Shown here one piece after another: positions 1 to 6,800 of a DNA stretch of 17,440 nt; positions within the stretch are counted from its first letter, which is position 1; every line of letters starts with the position of its first letter. This DNA comes from Bacteroidales bacterium (GTDB lineage Bacteria > Bacteroidota > Bacteroidia > Bacteroidales > Azobacteroidaceae), in assembly GCA_020860885.1 (NCBI GenBank), contig JAJBTS010000340.1, forward strand, positions 1 through 17,440. Reading direction: 5' to 3'. Both the position numbers and the translations under genes were made by a program. Below the pieces are notes generated by a model. The model was given only the letters and a program-made list of their open reading frames with translations. It had not been told where the DNA came from and made no database searches.

Positions 1-825
1 GTATTGTATAATCTGGAAGAAGTACTGGGTACTTCTGACGTACGAGTATAAACTACACTGAAAATCATAGAACGTATAGAGGCTCGGATTGCACGTGATA
101 AATATGTAAATACGAATGAACTTACTCATATCCTCCGGGATGAAATAGCATCCATGCTGCAGGATAACAAAGTCGAGGAATTGGAAGACTTTGAAATTCC
201 TTCCGGAACACGACCCTATGTTATAATGGTTGTAGGAGTTAACGGAGTAGGGAAAACAACCACTATTGGAAAGTTAGCTTACCATTTTAAGAAAGCCGGT
301 AAAAAGGTTTACCTGGGTGCTGCCGATACTTTCAGGGCAGCAGCAGTAGAACAATTAGATATTTGGAGCGAACGGGTAGGAGTGGAAATCGTAAAACAGA
401 AAATGGGAGCAGATCCTGCATCTGTGGCTTATGATACTCTTTCTTCTGCAGTAGCGAATAATGCCGATGTTGTAATTGTGGATACCGCAGGACGTCTTCA
501 TAATAAAGTCAACCTGATGAATGAATTGACAAAAATTAAAAATGTAATGAAGAAAGTGGTACCGGATGCTCCGCATGAGGTATTGCTTGTCTTGGATGGT
601 TCTACCGGACAGAATGCCTATAATCAGGCTAAAGAATTTTCAAAAGCAACGGAAATAACCGCATTGGCAATAACAAAATTAGATGGAACAGCAAAAGGAG
701 GTGTGGTGATCGGAATTTCCGACCAACTACAGATACCCGTAAAATATATTGGTATCGGAGAGGGCTTGGAAGATCTCCAGATTTTCAGAAAAAGAGAGTT
801 CGTCGATTCTCTATTTGGCGATTAA
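1..825 (+). CDS. ftsY: FtsY, signal recognition particle receptor GTPase (5' end outside window; in-frame TAA at 49-51)
   Basis: FtsY is the membrane-associated GTPase that docks SRP-bound ribosomes at the Sec translocon. The frame is open from base 1 except for TAA at 49-51. Upstream of that stop it reads like the N domain (LEEVLGTSDV), and downstream it continues as TTLKIIERIEARIARDKYV, so both sides belong to one gene. The first ATG after the stop is at 154. Counted from that ATG, the NG-domain motifs are G1 GVNGVGKTTT (28-37), DTFRAAA (58-64), DTAGR (110-114) and TKLDGTAKGG (173-182). The C-terminus EFVDSLFGD matches Bacteroidales FtsY. At the stop position the family normally has Asp (GVDTT), and the preceding Gly is Arg here, so two adjacent positions deviate. 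Loss of the N domain should be lethal, so I suspect a sequence error near a contig edge. The next gene starts inside the stop codon (TAATG), suggesting translational coupling. Confidence 0.93.
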
Positions 826-2120
826 TGAAAAATAATAAAGTTGATATTATTACACTGGGTTGTTCTAAAAACCTGGTAGACTCGGAACTATTAATGCGGC
901 AATTTGCTGCAAACGGATACACGGTTAAACATGATCCTGAAATAGCATCAGGCGATATCGTAGTTATTAATACGTGCGGTTTTATAGGAGATGCAAAAGA
1001 AGAGTCCGTGAATATGATTCTTCGTTTCGGAGAAGCCCGTAAAAACAGGAAAATTAAGAAACTCTTTGTAATGGGGTGTTTGTCTGAACGGTACCTGTCG
1101 GAATTGCAGGGACTTATACCCGAAGTAGATAAGTATTACGGTAAATTCAATTGGAAAGAACTTATATCCGATTTAGGTAAGTCTTACCATACGGAACTGG
1201 ATAATCAACGTATTATAACTACTCCCAAACATTATTCCTATATTAAAATAGCAGAAGGTTGTAACAGAACCTGTGCGTATTGTTCTATACCTTTAATTAC
1301 AGGAAAATACAAATCCAGGCCTATAGAAGATATTGAAGAAGAAATCAGATATCTGGTGGATCAGGGAGTGAAAGAATTTCAACTGATCGCTCAGGATTTA
1401 ACTTACTACGGCCGGGATATATATAAAAAATATAATCTGGCAGAACTGGTTAACAGGATTGCTGATATTAAGGGCGTAGAGTGGATACGTCTCCATTATG
1501 CTTATCCTACCTATTTCCCTGTAGATATACTTCCGGTGATGCGGGAGAGAGAGAATGTATGTAAATATCTGGATATAGCGCTTCAACACAGTAGTAATAA
1601 CATTTTGAAAAAAATGAAGCGTAACATTACCCGCGAAGAAACACTCGGTTTGTTGAATAAAATACGGGAAGAGGTGCCTGGGATTCATCTCAGGACGACT
1701 ATGATGGTAGGTTTCCCGGGCGAAACAGAGGAGGATTTTAACGACCTGTTAGACTTTGTCAAAACGGTTCGTTTTGAACGTTTGGGGGCTTTTCCTTACT
1801 CGGAAGAAGAAGGAACTTATTCTGCAATTTATTACGAGGATAATATTAAAGATGAGGTCAAACAGCAACGGATGGATATCCTGATGGGTGTTCAGGAAAA
1901 AATAGCAACAGAAACGAATGAATCCAAAGTAGGAGAAGAATTGAAAGTTGTTATAGACAGGGAAGAACCTGATTTTTATATCGGACGTACGGAATTTGAT
2001 TCTCCTGAAGTAGATCCGGAAATTTTGATTGATAAAGGGAAAGAGTTGCATATCGGAGAATTTTATCAGGTGGAAGTGATAGGAAACCAGTCGTTTGATT
2101 TATTAGGAAAAGTAAAATGA
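825..2120 (+). CDS. rimO: RimO, ribosomal protein S12 (Asp) methylthiotransferase
   Basis: RimO is a cytoplasmic radical-SAM enzyme that adds a methylthio group to a conserved Asp of ribosomal protein S12, near the decoding centre. All three domains are present in 431 residues, the usual length. The N-terminal UPF0004 domain carries cluster-ligand cysteines C13 (TLGCSKN), C51 (NTCGF) and C85 (MGCLSER). The radical-SAM domain has C146-x3-C150-x2-C153 (EGCNRTCAYC). A TRAM-type domain occupies roughly 363-431. The TLGCSKNLVDSE start and the C-terminal form separate it from its relative MiaB. It overlaps the ftsY stop codon by one base, so the two are probably co-transcribed and translationally coupled. 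Confidence 0.95.
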   Translation: MKNNKVDIITLGCSKNLVDSELLMRQFAANGYTVKHDPEIASGDIVVINTCGFIGDAKEESVNMILRFGEARKNRKIKKLFVMGCLSERYLSELQGLIPEVDKYYGKFNWKELISDLGKSYHTELDNQRIITTPKHYSYIKIAEGCNRTCAYCSIPLITGKYKSRPIEDIEEEIRYLVDQGVKEFQLIAQDLTYYGRDIYKKYNLAELVNRIADIKGVEWIRLHYAYPTYFPVDILPVMRERENVCKYLDIALQHSSNNILKKMKRNITREETLGLLNKIREEVPGIHLRTTMMVGFPGETEEDFNDLLDFVKTVRFERLGAFPYSEEEGTYSAIYYEDNIKDEVKQQRMDILMGVQEKIATETNESKVGEELKVVIDREEPDFYIGRTEFDSPEVDPEILIDKGKELHIGEFYQVEVIGNQSFDLLGKVK

Positions 2121-2155
2121 TGCTCTTAAAATAATAATTCTATAAATCTAATCGC

Positions 2156-2443
2156 ATGAAATCTTCGGAACTAATTTTGGAATTATCCAAAAATCTTCAA
2201 TTATCTAAAACAGAGATAACGAAAAGGCTGGATGATACCGCAGAAATAATAGTCTCTGCACTGGAGGAGGGGAAAACTGTTTCTTTGGGGAATCTGGGCG
2301 TATTGGAAGTTAAGAAACGAAATGAGAGAATTAGTGTGAATCCGGTTTCCGGAAAAAGATTGTTGATCCCACCCAAATTGGTCGTGAAATTTAAAGCTTC
2401 AAGTACCTTAAAAGAAAAAGTAAAAAACTCGAGCCATGAGTGA
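2156..2443 (+). CDS. HU/IHF-family DNA-binding protein (single domain)
   Basis: A 95-residue protein of typical HU length. The N-terminal helical dimerisation part (residues 1-40) is followed by a GNLGVLEVKKR turn equivalent to the GFGTFEV segment of HU. A basic beta arm holds NPVSGKRLLIPP, the equivalent of the minor-groove-binding RNPQTG arm. It should bind and bend DNA as a dimer in the nucleoid. It begins 35 bases after rimO and overlaps the next gene, itself an HU-family gene, by eight bases, so the two HU genes look translationally coupled. The arm uses NPVSGK rather than the classic RNPQTG, a divergence common among Bacteroidetes HU-like proteins. It is not confidently HU-alpha, HU-beta or IHF. 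Confidence 0.85.
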   Translation: MKSSELILELSKNLQLSKTEITKRLDDTAEIIVSALEEGKTVSLGNLGVLEVKKRNERISVNPVSGKRLLIPPKLVVKFKASSTLKEKVKNSSHE

Positions 2444-3586
2444 GAAATTGAATATGCAGGAACTGATCTCTCTGTTGGCTGAGAAATCCGGTATCAACAA
2501 AAAAGATGCGGAGATTTTTTTAAGGGAATACTTTAATCAGATAACCGAAGCTCTTCTCGAAGATAAAATCGCAAAAGTAAAAAAAATAGGAACTTTTAAA
2601 CTTTCTCTTGTCCTTGACCGTGAAAGTGTGGATGTAAACAACGGAACCAGAGTCTTGATTCCTGCCCATAATAAAGTTAGTTACACTCCTGATAGCCAAT
2701 TAGCCAAAAAGATCAATGAACCGTTTGCTCTTTTTGAGCCTGTAGAAGTTGAAGAAAATGCATCGGATAATGAAGTTAAACCTTATCCGGAAACTGAAGA
2801 AGAGGAATTCATTGTAGCTCGAAGTGAGGAAGATCACATAAAAATAAATGATATAGCCGGGGAAGCACAAGAAACAATAGTCGAAATAGAGGAACAGGAG
2901 ATCGTTGAAGAGCAAACGCCGGAAATCGTATCAGAAACAGGAGAGACTCAAAATAAATCACAGTTTGATAATACTCCTATATTTAAAGACCCCGGTAGAA
3001 GAACATCTTATAAATGGTTTTGGACGATACCGGTCCTGATTGTTTTTTCATTGATCGGGTTATTTCTTCTGTGTATTGAAAAAGATACTAATAATTGGAC
3101 AGATCTGTTTTTCACAGAGGGTCCGAAAACTGACTTAATAAGCCTGCCAAAAGAAAATAATTATATCAGTGGAAGTACTCTTTCCCGAAAAGAAATTCTA
3201 ACGGAAACAACCATTACGGATAGTTCTTTCCCATCCCGGAAAGATACTGTTATTCCGAAAGCAGCTATAACAGAAGAAATACCTTCTTCTTCTATTCTTT
3301 CATCCCCCCCCCGCTTCAGCCGGCATCCGGTATGGTACCGGGTAAGGTAAAAAAGAGGATTGTAGCTCCCGGGGAAAGATTAACTTTAATTTCGCAGGAA
3401 GAATACGGACATAAATCTTTCTGGGTCTATTTGTATGAAGAAAATAAAGAACTGATCAAAGATCCTAATAATGTTATGGCTGGTACAAACATAGTAATAC
3501 CGGAACCTTCAAAATATGGTATAGACAAGGAAAATGAAGAGTCTGTACACAGGGCAGAGAAACTGGCAGAAAAATATAAAAAGTGA
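2436..3586 (+). CDS. Membrane-anchored HU-domain / LysM-like protein, frameshifted at a poly-C tract
   Basis: As read, the frame opened at 2436 stops at 3350 after a run of nine C (3304-3312). The family's C-terminal part continues in another frame to the TGA at 3584-3586. Adding one C (or removing two) joins them into 383 residues. Domains are: HU-like DNA-binding fold at 1-100 (KKIGTFKLSLV, IPAHNKVSYTP); Glu-rich linker about 103-170; one membrane helix about 194-213; Ser/Thr/Pro-rich spacer to about 300; LysM-like domain about 304-365 (VAPGERLTLISQEEYG, FWVYLYEEN, AGTNIVIPEP). The predicted topology is cytoplasmic DNA-binding head and periplasmic wall-binding tail. Bacteroidales genomes commonly carry this HU-TM-LysM arrangement, from memory. 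Truncation at 3350 would keep the HU domain and helix but lose the LysM-like part. Sequencing error, phase variation or ribosomal slippage are all possible causes. Confidence 0.82.
3304..3312 (+). repeat. Nine-C homopolymer at the frameshift
   Basis: Nine consecutive C in an AT-rich coding region, exactly where the frame of the HU/LysM-like gene breaks. Ten or seven C would restore the full protein. The flanking CAT and GCTTCAG are unremarkable. Tracts of this length are known to slip in replication and also to be miscounted in sequencing. Confidence 0.85.
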
Positions 3587-3632
3587 TTTTTAATACTGAT
3601 AAAAATTATTAATCATTTTTAACTCGTAATAG

Positions 3633-3663
3633 TTTCAATAAGAATTTAACATTTTTATTTTTG
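3633..3663 (+). promoter_or_regulatory. Candidate Bacteroidetes-type promoter of the bat operon
   Basis: TTTC at 3633-3636 and TATTTTTG at 3656-3663 are separated by 19 bases. They fit the Bacteroidetes primary sigma factor consensus TTTG-N19-21-TAnnTTTG: exact in the -7 element, one mismatch in the -33 element. The expected transcription start is about 3669-3671. No clear GC-rich terminator is visible between the preceding gene's stop at 3586 and this site; 3587-3655 is mostly A and T. Confidence 0.55.
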
Positions 3664-3668
3664 CATAC

Positions 3669-3737
3669 GGAAATACCAGGAGAGCTAACAATGCAAGATT
3701 GCAAAAATAGCCAAACACTCAGAATCGTCGTATTTCC
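3669..3737 (+). promoter_or_regulatory. Possible structured 5' leader of the bat operon
   Basis: GGAAATAC (3669-3676) and GTATTTCC (3730-3737) form a perfect 8-bp stem. Inside it lie shorter nested pairs: GAG 3680-3682 with CTC 3718-3720, GCTA 3684-3687 with TAGC 3708-3711, and TGCA 3692-3695 with TGCA 3700-3703. The outer stem would begin at the predicted transcription start. No match to a known riboswitch is recognised. The pairing is read directly from the sequence; folding in the cell is inference. Confidence 0.4.
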
Positions 3738-3756
3738 TGTCCTATTTGTAAATTAA
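3691..3756 (+). CDS. Candidate 21-codon leader ORF upstream of the MoxR gene
   Basis: ATG at 3691 opens 21 codons ending in TAA at 3754-3756, giving MQDCKNSQTLRIVVFPVLFV plus a final Asn. AGGAG (3678-3682) lies eight bases before the ATG, a textbook Shine-Dalgarno placement that is uncommon in Bacteroidetes. The ORF sits within the predicted leader hairpin and ends 49 bases before the MoxR-type gene. It has no recognisable family and no run of a single amino acid as in classical attenuator peptides. It may be chance; its position and ribosome site make it worth listing. Confidence 0.3.
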   Translation: MQDCKNSQTLRIVVFPVLFVN

Positions 3757-3805
3757 CACATCAGAGCAATCAATTTTGAAATCAATACATTAAAAACATT
3801 TACAT

Positions 3806-4801
3806 ATGAGTCAAACAGTTGATATTCGAGAGTTAAACGATAAGATTGAGAATAACAGTGCATTTGTCAGTATGATTATCAAAGGGATGGATCAGGTAAT
3901 AGTCGGTCAGAAGCATTTGGTTGAATCCTTGCTGATTGGCTTGTTATCCGATGGTCATATCCTTTTGGAAGGAGTTCCCGGATTAGCAAAAACGTTAGCA
4001 ATTAAAACAATGGCATCTTTAATCGATGCTAAATACAGCCGTATACAGTTTACTCCGGATTTATTACCTGCCGATGTAATCGGTACCATGATCTACAGTC
4101 AGAAAAAAGAAGAATTTCAAGTGAAGAAGGGTCCTATCTTTGCTAATTTTATCCTGGCGGATGAAATCAACCGTGCTCCGGCAAAAGTACAGAGTGCTTT
4201 ACTGGAAGGAATGCAGGAAAGACAGGTTACTATCGGGGAAAATACTTATAAATTGCCTGAGCCTTTTTTGGTAATGGCGACCCAAAACCCTATTGAACAG
4301 GAAGGAACTTATCCGTTGCCCGAAGCGCAGGTGGACCGTTTTATGCTGAAAGTGATCATTAACTATCCTAAGAAAGAGGAGGAGAAACTTATTATCCGTC
4401 AGAATATCAGTGGTGAACCTATTCGTATAACTCCGGTACTTAAAAAAGAAGAAATTCTGGAAGCCCGTAAAATTGTGCGCGAGGTGTATCTGGATGAAAA
4501 AATAGAGAAGTATATTGTGGATATTATTTTTGCTACCCGTTTCCCGGAAGAACACGGATTAGCTAATCTCAAAGAAATGATTTCTTTTGGTGCTTCTCCC
4601 CGTGCTTCCATAAATTTAGCTTTAGCTGCCCGTGCATATGCTTTCATTAAAAGAAGAGGATATGTGATTCCGGAAGATGTTCGCGCCGTGTGTTTTGATG
4701 TTATGAGACATCGCATCGGATTGAGCTATGAAGCAGAGGCTAATAATCTTACGCCGGAAGAAATAATCAGCGAGATTTTGAATAAAGTAGAAGTGCCCTA
4801 A
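3806..4801 (+). CDS. MoxR-family AAA+ ATPase of the bat operon
   Basis: MoxR-type ATPases act as chaperone-like motors that work with VWA-domain partners. This 331-residue protein has Walker A GVPGLAKT (56-63), Walker B ILADEINRAP (D119, E120), sensor-1 ATQNP (N161) and the GTYPLPEAQVDRF arginine-finger region (R178). A C-terminal helical lid follows. GVPGLAKT and the position beside DUF58/VWA genes separate it from other AAA+ families such as RavA. It is the first full-size gene after the predicted promoter and leader, and 54 bases precede the DUF58 frame. In Bacteroides, genes of this cluster are tied to aerotolerance; the ATPase substrate is not known from sequence. ATG 3806, after an A/T-rich leader (ACATTTACAT), is the first start in frame. 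Confidence 0.93.
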   Translation: MSQTVDIRELNDKIENNSAFVSMIIKGMDQVIVGQKHLVESLLIGLLSDGHILLEGVPGLAKTLAIKTMASLIDAKYSRIQFTPDLLPADVIGTMIYSQKKEEFQVKKGPIFANFILADEINRAPAKVQSALLEGMQERQVTIGENTYKLPEPFLVMATQNPIEQEGTYPLPEAQVDRFMLKVIINYPKKEEEKLIIRQNISGEPIRITPVLKKEEILEARKIVREVYLDEKIEKYIVDIIFATRFPEEHGLANLKEMISFGASPRASINLALAARAYAFIKRRGYVIPEDVRAVCFDVMRHRIGLSYEAEANNLTPEEIISEILNKVEVP

Positions 4802-4819
4802 ATATATAAATGAAATAAG

Positions 4820-4866
4820 AAATGAAGGAATCATTCAAATTCATACCTTCATTTTATGCTTTTTTT
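4820..4866 (+). terminator. Weak hairpin plus T-run between the MoxR and DUF58 genes (possible attenuator)
   Basis: AAATGAAGG (4820-4828) and CCTTCATTT (4846-4854) form a perfect 9-bp stem with a 17-base loop, followed five bases later by seven T (4860-4866). The stem is AT-rich, so it would be a partial terminator or a processing site at most. It supports the view that the DUF58 protein starts downstream at GTG 4886 rather than at ATG 4856 inside this structure. Confidence 0.35.
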
Positions 4867-4885
4867 ATTTCTTAAATTTATCGAG

Positions 4886-5755
4886 GTGGAAACAAATGAA
4901 CTGTTAAAGAAAGTACGACATATAGAGATAAAAACAAGAGGTTTATCTCGTAATATATTTGCTGGTCAATATCATTCGGCTTTCAAGGGTAGAGGTATGG
5001 CGTTTTCTGAAGTGAGGGAATATCAGTTCGGAGATGATACGAGGGATATTGACTGGAACGTTACGGCCCGTTATTCCAAACCCTACATAAAGGTTTTTGA
5101 AGAAGAGCGCGAATTGACAGTAATGTTACTGATCGATGTTTCAGGAAGTAAGGATTTTGGTACACATTCTGCCATGAAGAAAGACCTTATAGCCGAGATT
5201 GCAGCTACTCTTGCTTTTTCTGCTATTCAAAACAACGACAAGATAGGGGTGGTCTTTTTTTCCGATAAAATAGAAAAGTTTATTCCCCCGCAAAAAGGAA
5301 AAAAACATATCTTGTATATTATCCGGGAATTGATCGACTTTGAGCCTAAAGATATTAAAACCAATATCTCTCAGGTATTGCAATATCTGACAAACGCTAT
5401 CAAGAAACGTTGTACGGCGTTTATTATTTCAGATTTTATAGATCCTCATCCTTATCAGCATGCTTTAACCATTGCTAACCGTAAACACGATATGGTAGCT
5501 ATTCAGGTATATGATGAAAGGGAGACCGAAATTCCCAATGTGGGTTTGATGAAGATAAAAGATGCGGAATCCAATAAAGAAGAATGGATCGATACATCTT
5601 CTTTCCGGGTACGAATGGCCTATAAAGAATGGTGGGATAAACGTCAGGATACTATGTATAATGCTTTTAAGAGAAGTCGGGTAGATTCTGTTTCCGTTCG
5701 TACCGATGAAGATTATGTGAAAGCGTTGATTAATTTATTTAACAAACGAAGCTGA
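4886..5755 (+). CDS. DUF58 (VWA-like) protein of the bat operon
   Basis: DUF58 proteins carry a VWA-like fold and pair with MoxR ATPases. From GTG 4886 the protein is 289 residues and starts VETNELLKKVRHIEIKTRGL, matching the METNELLKKV start usual in Bacteroidales. An in-frame ATG at 4856 would add LFLFLKFIE-type residues encoded by a hairpin and T-run, so I reject it. The family signature YQFGDDTRDIDWNVTAR lies at 46-62 and a MIDAS-like DVSGS at 84-88. A later acidic ISDFIDPH supplies the other side of the metal site. There is no signal peptide or membrane helix, so it is cytoplasmic or peripheral. The next gene begins seven bases after its stop codon. A GTG start behind a hairpin could keep expression below that of the ATPase. 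Confidence 0.9.
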   Translation: METNELLKKVRHIEIKTRGLSRNIFAGQYHSAFKGRGMAFSEVREYQFGDDTRDIDWNVTARYSKPYIKVFEEERELTVMLLIDVSGSKDFGTHSAMKKDLIAEIAATLAFSAIQNNDKIGVVFFSDKIEKFIPPQKGKKHILYIIRELIDFEPKDIKTNISQVLQYLTNAIKKRCTAFIISDFIDPHPYQHALTIANRKHDMVAIQVYDERETEIPNVGLMKIKDAESNKEEWIDTSSFRVRMAYKEWWDKRQDTMYNAFKRSRVDSVSVRTDEDYVKALINLFNKRS

Positions 5756-5762
5756 TTTGATA

Positions 5763-6749
5763 ATGAAAAAAAACAGACTAAAAAGGGTACTTATTTCATT
5801 TTTTTGTTTTTTCACCACATTAGCAATCTATGCTCAGCAACCTGTAATTAAGGCAAAAATAGATTCGACACAGATACTGATAGGACAACAAACGGTTATT
5901 CATCTGGAAATAGCTGCGGATAAAAATAGTAATTTACAAATTCCTATTATCCGGGATACATTGGTTGCCGGAATTGAAGTCCTGAATATATCAGCGCCTG
6001 ATACCACGGATATCGGAAATAACCGGATACAGATAAAATACGATTATCATATTACATCTTTTGATTCGGCGCTTTACCTGATACCTCCGTTTGAGGTAAT
6101 TGCAGCTCAGGATACATTCTACTCCAATGATCTGGCTTTAAAAGTGGCTACTGTTCCTGTGGATACGGCAAGTAAAAATATCTATGATATTAAAGATGTG
6201 GTTAAACCTCCGTTTGTTTTAGCCGATTATATGAATATTTTGTTCTATATCCTTGCGGCATGTATTGTGGCTTTGATCATCATTTTCATCATTTTAAGGA
6301 GAAAAAAGCAAAAGCCCATCCTCTCATTCAAAAAAGAAGAAAAGATAATTCTGCCTCCTCATATACTGGCTATCCAGGCTCTGGACGAAATCAAACAGCA
6401 GAAATTGTGGCAGCACGGAAAAGAAAAAGAATATCATTCTGCTATATCTGATACCATACGTAAATACATAGAAGGACGTTTTAATATTTATGCAATGGAG
6501 ATGACTTCCGACCAGATTTTACGGATTGTAAGAGGTGTAAGTGATGTTGATTTTGTATTTGATAAATTAAAACAATTACTGCTTCAGGCTGATTTGGTAA
6601 AATTCGCTAAATACCATCCGTTACCGGAAGAAAATGAATTGAGTATGATGAATGCCTATCTTTTTGTTAATGGTACGAAAAAAGATGAACTGATAGAGAA
6701 CAAAGAAGATAATGAAGATGATAAGAACAAAGAAGAAGCTAAGGAATAA
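5763..6749 (+). CDS. Uncharacterised signal-peptide, single-pass membrane protein of the bat operon
   Basis: A 328-residue protein with no confident family assignment. A signal peptide (residues 1-24, ending IYA before QQ) is followed by a periplasmic beta-rich region (about 25-150), then a membrane helix (about 156-178) and a basic stop-transfer RRKKQK. The cytoplasmic tail (about 180-290) contains HSAISDTIRKYIEGRF, and the C-terminus is very acidic and lysine-rich (about 305-328). The layout of secreted beta domain, helix, then helical cytoplasmic tail resembles BatD, and the tail resembles the cytoplasmic part of BatD and of DUF4381-type proteins seen beside MoxR/VWA genes elsewhere. I infer a partner in the same membrane complex. 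The start is ATG 5763; a TTG at 5757 in frame is less likely because the signal peptide starts MKKNRLKR. A 51-base gap precedes batA. Confidence 0.8.
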   Translation: MKKNRLKRVLISFFCFFTTLAIYAQQPVIKAKIDSTQILIGQQTVIHLEIAADKNSNLQIPIIRDTLVAGIEVLNISAPDTTDIGNNRIQIKYDYHITSFDSALYLIPPFEVIAAQDTFYSNDLALKVATVPVDTASKNIYDIKDVVKPPFVLADYMNILFYILAACIVALIIIFIILRRKKQKPILSFKKEEKIILPPHILAIQALDEIKQQKLWQHGKEKEYHSAISDTIRKYIEGRFNIYAMEMTSDQILRIVRGVSDVDFVFDKLKQLLLQADLVKFAKYHPLPEENELSMMNAYLFVNGTKKDELIENKEDNEDDKNKEEAKE

Positions 6750-6800
6750 TAGCTCAGATAGGTATCGTTTTCATTCATTAACTTTCTTAATTTACAAACT

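Noticed and set aside
3587..3655. Terminator after the HU/LysM-like gene
   Set aside because: Only AT-only imperfect palindromes (around 3600-3620) are present, too weak to call a terminator.
6260..6451. Alternative + strand frame inside the uncharacterised bat-operon gene
   Set aside because: It lies wholly inside a well-supported gene with signal peptide and membrane helix and has no recognisable protein features.
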